Part shown: piece after piece, positions 1-11,846 of the stretch
Numbering within the stretch: position 1 is the stretch's first letter
Layout: every line of letters begins with the position of its first letter
NCBI GenBank assembly: GCA_928212115.1
Contig: CAKMRJ010003334.1
Location: 100,435,586-100,499,585, forward strand
DNA: 64,000 bases
Source: Lactuca virosa
Lineage: Eukaryota; Streptophyta; Magnoliopsida; Asterales; Asteraceae
Reading direction: 5' to 3'
The notes under the pieces: generated by a model
Seen by the model: only the letters and a program-made list of their open reading frames with translations
Told to the model about the DNA's origin: nothing
The model's database searches: none
Position numbers and translations under genes: made by a program

Positions 1-407
1 AAACCCTAATTGAATAACTTAGGCCTAAGCAATCCAGGATCCCTCTAGAATAAGGCTTGGACGAATTTAAGGAGTCCATACACCTTAATTTCGTCCACCC
101 TATATTCATAAGGGTCCATAGCCCAAAACCAACTATCACACAATTGACAGTTCCAGTCCCCTTTATTTAATTAATCACTTTTAGTCACCAAATTAATTCT
201 TAATTAATCTATGACCAATATTAATTAAATAATATGACTATTCCTTTAATATATTATTCTCATAATATATTAATAAATCATAATATCTTCTCTCTCTTCA
301 TAAATCACCCTGTCAAGTTGCTATGGTGAAGGCAACCCAAAAGGACCATGCACAACCGGGTCAAGTACTTACCAAATATAGTTACGGGCTTAGACACTAA
401 TCCAACA
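1..407 (-). repeat. 3' LTR of the Copia element (partial)
   Basis: This segment matches 7857-8262 almost base for base and ends in CCAACA, the complement of the TGTTGG LTR start. The adjoining bases 408-420 read, on the minus strand, as the purine tract AAGTGGGAGAC, which is where plus-strand priming would occur. The outer part of the LTR lies left of the window. Confidence 0.9.
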
Positions 408-886
408 GTCTCCCACTTGGATAAGTCTAGTAACTACAAATGCAAGCACAATCCGTTTAGCAATCGTAGCTCTCAAAGACGCTTTCGAACTCTGATCTTA
501 TCAATAACCTGTCCTTTAGATAAGGGATCGTATAATCCTCTGTTCTAGATATCATGTGGACAATTACATGGAACATAGTCATACTTATTGTCCATCAGTT
601 AGTTTCTCGATCTCAGATTCATTTGACATAGAACTTAATTGAACACATCAATTCAGTCCTGACCGGGCCCGACACATAAGTCAAATCAATTCATCGAGGG
701 GCCCTGATATCGCTTTTACCCTCTTAGGATAAAAGGAACAGATAAACTTCGACTTATATGCATTTATTATCCACTAATCAAATCATACACAACAATGCGT
801 TTTATAACATCAAGTTACTGACGCATTTACGCATTATCAATGCACAACCAATTAGCAAACAACAAACCATATATCTAGGTTTTAAG

Positions 887-1639
887 TGTTGGATTAATGT
901 CTAAGTCCATAACTATATTTGGTATGTACTTGACCCGACCCGGCATGGTCCATTTGGGTTGCACTTCACCGACACAATTTATATGGATAGTCTTTTGAGA
1001 ATAGTATATTTATGATTTATATTAATATATTATAAGTTCTAATATATTAATATGGAATCATATTATTTAATTAGTATTGATCAAGAATTAATTTAGAATT
1101 AATTAAGTGATCAAAAAGAACTAATTAAATATGGACTCTTATATATATGGAATGGGCCAAGTTCATTTAGGTTGGGCTAAGCTTTCATGGATGGTCCATG
1201 GAGCTTTTAACCCATGGATCCTATGTAAATGAAAGGTCATGGGTATTAGGGTTTACATGGATGTAACCCTAATCCTCCATAATATATAAAGGGGTCCTTG
1301 GCTCACAAAATTGACACAGTGTGTGAAAATAAGAGTGGGCCGATTTTAGTGTGCATACATATTCTCTCAAGTTCTTCCAAGGTGTTTTGGTGATTTGTGA
1401 TTCCATTTGAGGCTTCCACACTATTGGGGCTAAGCTCTTAAAGCTTGAAGACATCAAGCTACATCAAAAGGTATGGTCATCTAACTAAGAACTTTGTAGT
1501 ATAGGTGCTTCATAATATGCTAGTTAGGATGAAACCTTGGAATAGTTAATATTTGCATGTATAATAGAGAAAACATAGATCCAAGGTTTATAGGGTTGCA
1601 TGTACACCATAGGAGTGTTAGAATGCTCAAAACCCAACA
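887..1639 (+). mobile_element. Solo LTR of a Copia-type element with TTAAG target duplication
   Basis: The segment starts TGTTGGATTAATG and ends AAAACCCAACA, and is flanked on both sides by TTAAG (882-886 and 1640-1644). Its first bases resemble the start of the surrounding element's LTR read on the opposite strand, so it belongs to a related family inserted in the other orientation. No internal region remains, which is the usual product of LTR-LTR recombination. The second Copia copy at about 40080 shows the uninterrupted site. Confidence 0.92.
1283..1290 (+). promoter_or_regulatory. TATA box of the solo LTR
   Basis: TATATAAA followed by GGGG lies in the middle of the solo LTR, where a U3 promoter is expected. 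It could start transcripts reading rightwards into the surrounding element. Activity is not shown by sequence alone. Confidence 0.5.
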
Positions 1640-2036
1640 TTAAGACCATATGATATTACCGTCTTGCGATCGCTCGTGATGAATTCCATGAAGCGATTCC
1701 AGCAAGCGTGGGTTTATTCCAATGCTCAAATCAAGTTCATAAGCACTCATGAACGTTGTAGCAAACCTTTGCTATGTCTAATACATTTTAGACATTCTAC
1801 ACACCAATTCATGACAGTCTTCATTCATATCTACTTCCAACATATGAACGACTGTGGACTGTTCGAATAATTCGATCATTATCAAATAATTCAATTATTC
1901 AGGAAGTCAAAACATGCAAAATGAAACAATAGGTAAATGATTAACATAAGACAGTAACATTACTAATAAATAATACTCCTTTTATTTAATCATCGAATGT
2001 TAATTACAATTTATCTATTACACGTTTCTAAACTAT

Positions 2037-3749
2037 CTAATCTAAACTAATATCGTCCATCAGCCCAATGCTCCTAGCGTGCTGCAAGTGCTTAACCCTG
2101 CTCAGTCCCTTCGTAAGCGGATCTGCTGGGTTATCCTCTGACGATACCCTCTTCACTACGAGGAGCCCTTCTTCCACCCGATGTCGAATAAAGTGATATT
2201 TTCTGTCGATATGTCGAGATCTACCATGATCCCTTGGTTCCTTGGTCAAGGAAACCGCTCCTTCATTATCACAGAAAAATTTCCATAGGCTCTTATATGG
2301 TCGGCACAACTCCAAGGTCTCCAATGAAGTTCTTCAACCATATTTCCTCCTTTGACGCTTCGCTTGCCGCTATATACTCTGATTCGCACGTTGAATCAGC
2401 TACAGTCTCCTGTTTGGAACTTTTCCAAGTCACCACTCCTCCATTAAGGGTAAAGACCCAGCCCGACTGCGAACAGTAGTTGTCCCTGTCGGTCTGAAAA
2501 CTGGCGTCACTGTACCCTCGCACCTTTAAGTCATCACTTCCACCGAAGACTAGAAACCATTCCTTGGTCCTCCGAAGGTACTTAAGAATATTCTTGACTG
2601 CAATCCAATGCGCTCTGCCAGGGTTCCCTTGATATCTGCTGACCATGCTCAAAGTGAAGGCCACATCAAGGCGAGTACAAGTCATAGCATACATGATTGA
2701 GCCAACTGCGTAAGCGTAAGGTACTCGCCTCATCTCTGCTATCTCGACTTCAGTACTCGGACTTTGAGTCTTACTCAACTTGGCATTACTTTGGATTGGT
2801 AACTCCCCTTTCTTTAATTCTCCATACTAAAACGTTTTAGTACTTTGTCCAAGTAAGTATTCTGACTAAGTCCTATTAGTCTCTTACTTATGTTTCTCAC
2901 TATCCTTATTCCCAAAATATAGGAAGCCTCTCCAAGGTCCTTCATAGCGAAGCACTTCCCGAGCCAGGACTTAACCTCCTGCAGTGTCGGGACGTCGTTT
3001 CCTATGAGCAGTATGTCATCGACATACAATATGAGGAAACTCACTACACTCCCACTAGCTTTGACATATACACATGATTCATCTTCGCTTCGCAGAAAAC
3101 CAAACTCTTTGACCTTCTCATCAAAACAAAGATTGCACCTGCGAGATGCTTGCTTAAGTCCATAAATGGACTTCTCAAGCTTACACATTCTATTGGGATG
3201 TTTCGTATTGACAAAACCCTCTGGCTGAGCCATGTAAACATCCTCAGCTAACTTCCCATTAAGGAAAGCGGTTTTGACATCCATCTGCCATATTTCATAG
3301 TAATGAAATGCAGCAATGGCCATCATCACCCTGATAGACTTTATCTTCGCAACTGGTGAGAAGGTTTCGTCGTAGTCAACTCCAGGAGTTTGAGTGAAAC
3401 CCTTCGCAACCAATCGTGCCTTATAAGTGTGTACATTCCCATCCACGTCAGTCTTCTTCTTGAAGATCCACTTGCACCCGACCGTCTTATGACCTGGTAC
3501 ATTGTCAACCAAATTCCAAACTTGGTTGTCATACATGGACTGAATCTCGCTGTCCATAGCCTCTTTCCATTTCGCAGACTCCGGGACTGCCATGGCTTCC
3601 TTATAGCTGTTAGGTTTGTCCAGATTCACTAGTGTACTATCACTAATGAACGTATCCCCTTCTGTAGTAATATGAAAACCATAAAACTGGGGTGGAACAC
3701 TAACCCTTTCGGAACGTCTAAGAGGTAAGGACTCGTTAATCGGTTCCAC
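2037..3749 (-). pseudogene. Copia reverse transcriptase and RNase H, broken
   Basis: The longest open part (2814-3749, 311 codons) starts just before the RT domain. It holds the conserved block KARLVAKGFTQ, then MDVKTAFLNG, and the catalytic YVDDILLIGND. After a stop and frame change near 2815, the RNase H part continues at 2293-2778, with the conserved ESEYIAAS segment. After another frame change near 2310 it ends at 2037 with CDNEGAV and the ADPLTKGL tail typical of Copia RNase H. Family knowledge: this is the Pfam RVT_2 type RT used to copy element RNA into DNA. Here it is split over three frames and cannot be made as one protein. Confidence 0.93.
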
Positions 3750-3866
3750 CGGAGTTGCCCCCTCAGGTTGAGCGCCAGTGTTAGAGGTTCCTTCATCGCT
3801 CGACTCTTGAAGCTATTCAAGATCGATTTGTCCCCCACTGTTTCCTTGGCTTATGAGTTCTCGCTC

Positions 3867-5130
3867 TCAGAAAACCCCTCTCCTCGCAACGAAGACAACA
3901 TTGTCACTCGGTCTGTAGAAGAGATATCCAAAGGATTTCTGCGGGTAGCCGATGAAAATACATCGCTCACTACGAGGTTCGAGCTTGTCGTGAGTCTCTC
4001 GTCTTACGAAAACCTCGCAACCCCAAACCTTGATATGTGCCAACAAGGGAGCCTTCCCTGTCCACATTTCGTGAGGTGTTTTGGCAACCTTCTTCGTAGG
4101 GACTAAGTTAAGGATATGGGCGGCAGTCTCTAAGGCATACCCCCAGAATGAGATAGGTAGTGAAGCATGACTTATCATGGAACGAACCATGTCTAGCAAG
4201 GTTCGATTACGCCTCTCAGCCACACCATTCAACTGTGGTGTCCTAGGTGGCGTTAATTGTGAAACAATTCCGCATTCCTTGAGATAGTCGTGGAATTCAA
4301 GACTTAGGTACTCTCCACCTCGATCAGATCGAAGCATCATGATTTTCCTGCCCAACTGATTTTCCACTTCTTGTTTAAACTCTTTGAACTTTTCAAAGGT
4401 TTCTGACTTGTGCTTGATTAAGTAGATATACCCATATCTGCTATAATCGTCTGTGAAAGTCACATAGAAGCGATTCGCATCCCTTGTGGTGGATCTAAAG
4501 GGTCCACATACATCTGTATGTATGAGATCCAATAAACCCTCACCCCTCGCACAAGTGCCAGTGAAGGGTGACTTTGTCATCTTTCCAAGTAAACAAGACT
4601 CGTACACGTCATCGTCCCTAAGATCGAATGACTCCAACACTCCATCCTTTTGGAGTTGGGCTATGCGTTTCTTGTTGACATGTCCAAGACGACAATGCCA
4701 CAAGCATGCCTTATCCATACTATTGGAAGAATCCACACACAACACATCATTTCCTAAGTTATCTACAACCATCACAGTTTCATATATTCCATTACAAGGC
4801 AATGCTTCAAAATATAAAACATTATTAAGATAAGCATAAATAGAACCCTTTTCATTATCAAATGAATATCTAAAACCTTGTCTATATAAACCATGAAATG
4901 AAATGATGTTTCTTGCCATATCTGGCGAATAGCAACAATTACTCAAATTTAAACCTTATCCATTACTAAGCACTAAGGAGTATACTCCAATCTTGGTCAC
5001 AGGCGATGATCTTCTGTTTCCCATGATCAGATTCATCATTCCATGCTCCACATCCCTATTTCCTTTTAGTCCCTGCAAATCAGAACATATGTGAAAACCA
5101 CATCCTGTATCAAGAACCCAAGAAGTAGCA
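3867..5130 (-). pseudogene. Copia protease and integrase, broken
   Basis: The integrase frame (3867-4946) holds the GAG-pre-integrase zinc motif around LWHCRLGH. It is followed by the catalytic core, with D in IHTDVCGP, D in RSDRGGEY and E in GVAERRN, all three acidic residues present. Upstream the aspartic protease is visible in another frame near 5110-5125 as LDTGCGFH, separated from integrase by an in-frame TAA at about 4950. A second frameshift near 5130 separates protease from gag, and a third near 3860 separates integrase from RT. The order protease-integrase-RT defines Copia. The protein is not producible as a single chain. Confidence 0.92.
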
Positions 5131-6077
5131 TGTGATAAAAACCATTAGATTTAATTGTGTAAATACCTGCAAAAGATGGCTTGATCTTCCCATCCTTGAT
5201 GGCCTGCAGATATTCTGAGCAGCTTCTCTTCCAATGCCCTATCTTGTGGCAGTAGTGGCACTCTGCCTCCTTAGGGTTAGAGTTGGGTTTAGCAGAACCA
5301 ACTTTGGTTCCACTAGGAGAGGTGCCATCTTGGGACTTTCCCTTGTGGTGTCCCCTTGAGGGAGCCTTCTTATTCTTACCCTTCCCTTGCCCTATTGCCA
5401 AGACAGGGGCAGCAGCAGGAGTTGGAGTTGATGCAACAGATTTATCCTTGAGGTTGCTCTCAGCAGTCCTCAACAAGCCCTGAAGCTTGCTCAAGGAGAC
5501 CTCTTCCTTATTCATGTGGTAGGTCATGCGGAACTGGCTATAGCAGGAAAGCAATGAGTGAAGGATGATGTCAATTTCCAGCTCTTCATCGAAGTTCACA
5601 TTCAACTTCAGCAGGCGATTGACATATCTCTGCATCTTTTGCAGATGAGCGGTAAGGGACTCTCCATTACCCATTTTGGTAGTGATCATCGAAGTGATGA
5701 TCTCATACCTTTCTTGCCTAGCGCTCTGGTGGTAGCGTTCCAGCAGATCCTGATGCATCTCATAGGGGTACTTGTCCTCATAGGACTTCTGGAGTTCTGC
5801 AAGTCATAGCCGCCAGCATGATGCAATGGACTTTCGTGGCATCACGCTCGTGGGCCTCATAAGCCGCAATCTCTTCAGCGGTAGCAGTGTCGATGTCAAT
5901 CTCCTTTAGCTTCTCATCGAGGACGTATTCTTTGTCCTCGTAGCGAGTGGCCATGCGAATGTTGCGGATCCAATTACTGAAATTGGTCCCATCAAAGATC
6001 ACTTTCCCACACAAGTTCATGAGTGAGAACAAACCACAGGAGTTTGAACCAGAAGCGTTGTTGTTTGCGTTCGACAT
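5131..6077 (-). pseudogene. Copia gag (capsid/nucleocapsid), frameshifted
   Basis: The probable start is the ATG at 6077 (MSNANNNASG), followed by the UBN2-like capsid region beginning VIFDGTNFSNW. A frameshift near 5800 separates this from the rest (5066-5758), which includes the helical gag core and a CCHC zinc knuckle, CHYCHKIGHWKRSC, at about 5210-5250. A basic, Gly/Lys/Ser-rich linker precedes the knuckle. The nucleocapsid knuckle binds element RNA in this family. Both halves are recognisable, so decay is recent or modest. Confidence 0.9.
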
Positions 6078-7464
6078 CTGAAAAGGAAAAAGAACAAAGT
6101 TGATTAGATACGAATTTCCCCAATTAATCACCCAAATGAAAAATTAGGGCTAGGAACCAACAACATTATTCACAAATTAGAAATGGGATGCCGTAATCTA
6201 ACAAGTAAATAATTTGAAGGCAAGTGAATGTCGATTCACTAATTCTCCACCATGAAAAACGAAAAAGAGATTAAGTTTTAAATGTATTGAAAACTCCTAG
6301 ATCTTTTGAGATTCATTGAACTTTTCAATGGCATGTTTAAATCTCGATATGCCCCTCTAGTTTGTGACTGGGATGCCGAGGATCACAAAGTGGATGTGAA
6401 TAACCATGCAAATGTACATCGTGTCCTCATTGTTACAGTCACCTATTCGATGTGCCGGTTAACCACACACGCTCCATCGAACTATGACAAACAATGAGTC
6501 ACCCTTTGCCACCTTTGCTTAGAACCCAATTAATATGCCGGTTAACCACACACGCTCCATTAACGTCTTAGCAAGGGTACAAAGTGTAATTTCATGGAAT
6601 TGCATCAAATTCACTTTTGCCTAAAGTAACTAAGATTGGGAATTTTGTAAAAACATTTAGTTACTTTATATAGATTCATTATACTTTTAAATGAGGAAAG
6701 TTTGCCCTATCCTACCCGTTCGGCTAACGACCCTCCACCAATCAAGGAAGCGGTGGGTGAGAATGGACACCCATTAAACGGCCATTTTATAGGCCATAAC
6801 CTTATACCCCCCTTATAGATCGGCTTCGTGAATGAGGCCTACTAACGGTAAGACTAGCATTTAAGTTATAATATATATATTAATCTTATAATATTATAAG
6901 TATAAGGTTGAATTTTAAAACTTTTAAAATTCTAAGGTTTGAAATTTAAATAGTTCAAATTAAACTTTTAATCACAAAATTTAAATTTCAAAACTTGAGG
7001 ACAAGTTTTGAACTTTTCAAAACACAAAGGATCAAATAGCAAATAATATAAAGTAAACAATTAATTCAATGATTATCTAAATTTGACCTAGTCAATATTA
7101 CTTGCAAGATAATTCAACAATTAATTCAAATAATCAATTATTATCAAATAAGGAAATTATTATTTAAACAATTGGTAATTATCTTTTGTTTTGTTGAGGA
7201 TATTGACAAAAAGATGATAAAATTCGGATTTTATTGAACCAAAACGATTTAGGTAAGTATCCTAAAGCAAAACAGCAAGAAATCCTGAAAATCACTCTGA
7301 CAGACGCTCCGACTCGCCGAGTCCCCTTATGGACTCGTCGAGTTCATCCTACTAGTCGACTCCACAATGGGACTCGCCGAGTTTGTCAGTCAGGAGGCAG
7401 AAAAACGATTTTTCCAAAGCTTGAACAAATAAACAATGCATCAATTCAATAGAAATCAATCAAA
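6078..7464 (-). other. Copia 5' untranslated leader
   Basis: About 1.4 kb of AT-rich non-coding sequence lies between the primer site and gag. It contains two copies of GCCGGTTAACCACACACGCT (near 6453 and 6540) and, at about 7310-7385, three near-palindromes of the form ACTCG-N-CGAGT. Those same palindromes recur in an unrelated LTR at 50.2-51.1 kb. No gene is supported. Confidence 0.7.
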
Positions 7465-7476
7465 GCTCTGATACCA
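7465..7476 (-). other. Primer binding site, initiator tRNA-Met type
   Basis: On the minus strand this reads TGGTATCAGAGC, the usual tRNA-Met-complementary primer site of plant Copia elements, one base after the LTR end. Confidence 0.9.
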
Positions 7477-7477
7477 C

Positions 7478-8262
7478 TGATGGGTTTGAGCCATAAGAAC
7501 TTTCCTATGTGCACATGCAAACCCTAATGCTTGGATCTAGGTTTCTCTAATTGAACATGCAATTTATCCAAGTCTTGCAAACCTTAGATCTAGTGTATAC
7601 AAATCAAAATTTGATATAAGAAATTCAGATCTAGATGATTACCTCTTGTTGCTTGCTTGAATCTTCTTGTTCTTGGAGCTTAGAGCCACAATTGTCATTC
7701 CTCTAATGGCTTACAAACACCAACTAGCAAGAGGATGATTTGAAGAGAGGATGTGGGCACAAAATCGGCTCTAAGAACTCCTAAGGGTTTCTGGTAGCCG
7801 ATTTCTGTAGCCCTTTGGGTCTTTAAATACTTGAGCTGCTAGGGTTACATCCTGAAACCCTAATTGAATAACTTAGGCCCTAAGCAATCCAAGGATCCCT
7901 CTAGAATAAGGCTTGGACGAATTCAAGGAGTCCATACACCTTAATTTCGTCCACCCTATATTCATAAGGGTCCATAGCCCAAAACCAACTATCACACAAT
8001 TGACAGTTCTAGTCCCCTTTATTTATTTAATCACTTTTAGTCACCAAATTAATTCTTAATTAATCTATGACCAATATTAATTAAATAATATGATTATTCC
8101 TTTAATATATTATTCTCATAATATATTAATAAATCATATCTTCTCTCTCTTCATAAATCACTCTGTCAAGTTGCTATGGTGAAGGCAACCCAAAAGGACC
8201 ATGCACAACTGGGACAATTACTTACCCAAATATAGTTACGGGCTTAGACACTAATCCAACAA
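7478..8262 (-). repeat. 5' LTR of the Copia element
   Basis: A 785 bp LTR which on the minus strand begins TGTTGGATTAG and ends CAAACCCATCA, next to the primer site. Its distal half matches 1-407. A TATTTAAAG box near 7820 on the minus strand is a plausible promoter. Only one end of the element is in the window, so the target duplication (likely ATATC at 8263-8267) cannot be confirmed. Confidence 0.9.
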
Positions 8263-9467
8263 TATCATGTTGGTAAGATAGTACCCGCACTTATATGCTA
8301 CCTTATTTGCTTCAAACGATACATCGTGCGACTTTCCAAGGTATATGTCGTTGAATACCGGCGGCTGATCTAGAACATCGATGTCGTTGTTTGCAACAGC
8401 TGGACCAAAGCATGCATGCCATATGCAAAGATCATGTGATGCGATTGCTTCTAAAACAATCATCAACTCTCTATGATCGCCCCGCATGTATTGACCACGT
8501 CATGCGTTAGGGCATAATGCCCAAGACCAGTGCATGAAATCAATACTACCTAGCATTCCTGGGAACCCATGCTTACTTTCATGCACTGTGTACAATTGGT
8601 GGACATCATTGATAATTGGTTTATGCAAATATCGTTGCCCGTAAATCAAAGTAATAACTTTTGCGAACTTGTACGCACTATCCCGTGTGGTACACTCGGA
8701 CATCTTTAAATACTCGTCTCATTTGTCTGCTCTCATGCCGTAAGCTAACTAACGGATTGAGATTGTGCATTTTTTAATTGGAGAAAAAAAAAATTTCTGC
8801 GTCTCACATCCCGCTTCCACTGGAAATATAGAAAACGGTCTTCCAAATCGCCAACAATACGTAAAAATAACTTTTTCCTCATCCGGAACCGCCGTCGAAA
8901 CTTTTCAGCTTACACGACGTCATCTGCAAAATAGTCTTCTATAAGACGAGTGTGCCCGACTTCATGATTTCTCCGCATCGAAGGGTTTCTTGTTTTAGGT
9001 CGTGAACGTGAGCTTTGACCTTGTCGGTTTAGGAAATAAACCACTATTTTGCCATGACGGAACCGACAAATAACGCCAATTCTTGAGCCATCAAATCGGA
9101 GGACGAAGATGACAATGATGACATTGTGTTTGAGTGGTTTTTTTTTTTTTTTTTGAGAAAATAAGTAGAAATAAGTTTGAAAATTAGTTAAGTTTGTTTC
9201 GTATTTAATATTTATAGAGTGTTAAATGTATTAAAAAAATCGAAAAAAATATTGTTTCTAGCCGTTGAAACTAAAAAAAAGAGAAATATTTTTTTTGAAT
9301 GTTACTATTTTAATAAGAAAAAGCAAAAAAAAATCAGCTAATGGGGTGAAGAGAGTCGGCGGTGTAGCCTCCCCTCATTCCTAAACCGCACCACCTTAAA
9401 CCGTGGTGGCGGTATTGTATTTCCGGCCACGGTTCCGGTTCCCACATCCCTAAACCGCTACACACCC
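8263..9467 (-). pseudogene. PIF/Harbinger transposon remnant with transposase fragment
   Basis: On the minus strand, 8500-8703 and 8263-8487 encode adjoining parts of a plant DDE transposase (the Pfam Plant transposon protein family). The motifs are GFPGMLGSIDFMHW and, in another frame, RGDH...AIASHDLCIWHA followed by NNDIDVL. An ATG near 9127 with a Ser-rich start and GTGTTTGAG context looks like the original N-terminus, but stops follow. The right terminus at 9451-9467 reads, on the minus strand, GGGTGTGTAGCGGTTTA. It is flanked by TTA (9468-9470), the typical Harbinger target. The left half was removed or displaced by the Copia insertion. Confidence 0.8.
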
Positions 9468-9470
9468 TTA

Positions 9471-10092
9471 AGCCTATTAAAAAAGGTCCAAAAACTATTT
9501 TTTATAATAACTAAAATTCAATTAATTGTTTTTTAAATTAATTTGTAACAATAATAGTTAAAAATACCATAAATTTATAAATTTGTCGATAATTTAAACA
9601 ATTATCATGATGAAATTAAAACCTCATTAAAAAAAATTAGTTAATATAAATAAGATAACATTTACAATAACATATGATCACGAAAAGTTTAACTATCGTA
9701 ATTTTATTTCATGGATATTCGTCTAGTAGAATCATAATTCAAACACCCCTATTGGTTTATAGTTTATACCATTCGGTCTCTTGGGGGATGTTATACAAAG
9801 TGGCTTATATCATGTCCACAACTTCTATTTTAGGCTTTTAGCACATATGTCAAATTTTGGTCCGACATTATCATATCAACAACTTCTAGTCCAGTCGCAT
9901 GTAAGAGGGGCCTAAAAATGATTAACATCGATCAATATGAAAATGAAATCAATGGAAAAACCTGCAACTCAAATGAAAAAAGATGAAAGCAATTGATAAA
10001 TGGAAACACATACAAACAAACTATAGCAAACTTGAGCTACACATATTTCGACCTACAAACCACACTTTAAAAAAAAAACGACATACAAACTT
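9471..10092. other. AT-rich intergenic spacer
   Basis: No coding signal, RNA gene or clear repeat structure is visible here. The right part will include the 3' UTR and polyadenylation region of the minus-strand hnRNP gene. Confidence 0.6.
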
Positions 10093-11389
10093 CTAGTAAC
10101 CTGTTTGCCTGTTATACCCACCCTCCATATTGCCACCGCCACCACCTCCCCCCTTGCTGATCTCCACCACCACCTCCTGCCCCAAACTGCCCACCACCAC
10201 CACCACCTCCATACCCGGCATTGTAGCCATCATTACCACCATAGTTTCCGTAACCATAACCTTGACCACCATACCCAGAAGCTCCACCTGCAGATTGACC
10301 CATTGATGCAGATTGACCACCTCCTCCATAACCCATATTTGGACCATAACCAGAACTTTGACCACCCCATTGGGTTTTCACTGCACCAGGATTTCCATAA
10401 CCAGGGTTCCCATATGCACCACCATAGCCGCCACCACCATAACCACCAACACCATAACTTCCATATCCACCTCCAAAACCATAACTTGGTTGACCATAGC
10501 CGGAATATGTTGGGTAGCCACCGCCGGTGGTTTGTTGCAGGAATCTATTACCATCCATTTGACTATCATATGAGCTGGAATTGCTACCTTGATATCCACC
10601 ACCACGTGCGCCACCGCCACTGCCACTGCCATTGCCGCCAGGGATTAGCGTCTTTAGGAAGTGCTCGTTTCACCTCAACAAGCTTATTGTTGAGTTCATG
10701 GAAGGTCTTTTGAAGAACTCTATCAACAGCATCTTCTGTATCAAATGAGATGAAACCAAATCCACGAGGTCTGTTGGTGGTTTGGTCAAACATGATTACT
10801 ACATCCGTTATATCACCATAAGTTTCAAAGTATTGACGGAATTGGTCCTCTGTCAAGGTGGAAGGTAAACCGCCAACAAATATCTTTTTGGTTCTGTAAT
10901 TTCCTCCTGTCCCTGCCCCACCGGAGCTCCTCCCAACATTGCTTGCAGGTCTAGACGTTTGCTGTTCTTCCCTCGATAATGCCCTCTTAGCTTCCACCTG
11001 CACATTAGAAACGAACCACAGAATACATGAGCCGCCGAATCTGAAATTGAATTTATAACTGGAAAACGAGGTGAAACACTATAATCATACATTGTTATAC
11101 AATGATCGCGAAACTAAAACCCCAAACCCAAAACAATGACGTACAAAATCGAATAGCAATTTCTTACAGTTCGGCCTTCAATAGTATGTCTATCTTGAAG
11201 AACAGAATCGAGAAGGGAAGGATCTGAGAAAACTACGAAGCCGAAGCCACGTGGACGGCCGGTGGTCTTGTCGCGCATGATAACAGTCTGAGAGACATGG
11301 CCGTACTTGCTGAAGTAATCTCTAAGGGTTTCCTCGGTGGTGTCCCATGCTATTCCTCCGATGAATAACTTCCCTTCGTCTGAATCCAT
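10093..11389 (-). CDS. hnRNP-type RNA-binding protein, two RRMs plus glycine-rich tail
   Basis: Two coding exons: 11389-11168 and 10997-10093, joined across a 170 bp GT-AG intron (GTAAGA donor, TGCAG acceptor) that restores GRT|VEAKRAL. RRM1 has RNP2 LFIGGI and RNP1 RGFGFVVF. RRM2 has IFVGGL and RGFGFISF. The tail is Gly/Tyr/Ser-rich with many GYGG repeats and ends GGYNRQTGY. The family (plant RNP1/hnRNP A/B-like) binds RNA in the nucleus and cytoplasm and acts in processing or stress responses. The start is the first ATG in frame, giving MDSDEGK. Two single-base homopolymer insertions, CCC at 10641-10643 and six Gs on the minus strand at about 10148-10153, throw the tail out of frame. Without them the length is 374 residues, normal for the family. 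Either consensus errors or a recent pseudogene. Confidence 0.9.
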
Positions 11390-11846
11390 TGACACCAGTT
11401 TATTTCTCGCACAGAAAGACGTGGAAACCCTCAGTTGAGGTTGAGTTGCAGAGGCTTGAATTTAGGGTTAGGGTTTGTATGCTAATGTTCCACAGATTCC
11501 GAGTGCCACTTCCCGGAAAACGCAGTATTTGTTGAAAGATACGGTGAAAATAGCAAGAAAAAGGAAGTCGCCCGCTCCCCCCATCCCACCAAGAAACGCC
11601 ACCGTTTCAGCAATATACGTTTCAATCGAATAATTCTTATAGAGCTTTTAATATGTGTGAAGATATTTATGGTATTATATATTTTTTAGTCAAACTTGAT
11701 CTATTTTGATTAAAAGGGGCATTTCCGAGAATAGTTAAGTTTGGCTAAAAATAAACGGGATCCAAAATATAATATAAGTGTTAATAAATTACAAAAAATC
11801 GATTGATACACAACAAAAAAACTTACATTAAGTTTTTCAAGGGACA
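11390..11846. other. Promoter/5' UTR of the hnRNP gene and spacer to the next gene
   Basis: The first roughly 100-150 bases right of 11389 are CT/GA-rich and likely untranslated leader of the hnRNP gene. The rest is AT-rich. The next gene ends at 11847 on the same strand, so this is a short head-to-tail spacer. No clear TATA box was found. Confidence 0.5.

Larger units (their letters stand above)
408..2036 (-). other. Copia 3' untranslated region, interrupted by a solo LTR
   Basis: This is non-coding sequence between the RNase H end and the 3' LTR. It is colinear with 39594-40470 of the second Copia element. The only interruption is the solo LTR at 887-1639, which the second copy lacks. Short open frames here show no domain and are treated as chance. 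Confidence 0.75.
1..8262 (-). mobile_element. Ty1/Copia LTR retrotransposon, broken, left end outside window
   Basis: Two matching LTR sequences bracket a gag-protease-integrase-RT-RNase H region in Copia order on the minus strand. The right LTR (7478-8262) is the 5' LTR. The left one (1-407) is the inner part of the 3' LTR, cut by the window edge. A tRNA-Met-type primer site follows the 5' LTR and a purine tract precedes the 3' LTR. The element sits inside a Harbinger transposase remnant, which runs directly up to 8263. The coding region is broken by several stops and frameshifts, so the copy is not autonomous. Family assignment rests on domain order (integrase before RT) and on motifs seen in translation. 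Confidence 0.93.

Noticed and set aside
10105..10713. Plus-strand His-rich frame of 202 codons
   Set aside because: Antisense shadow of the Gly/Tyr-rich tail of the hnRNP gene.
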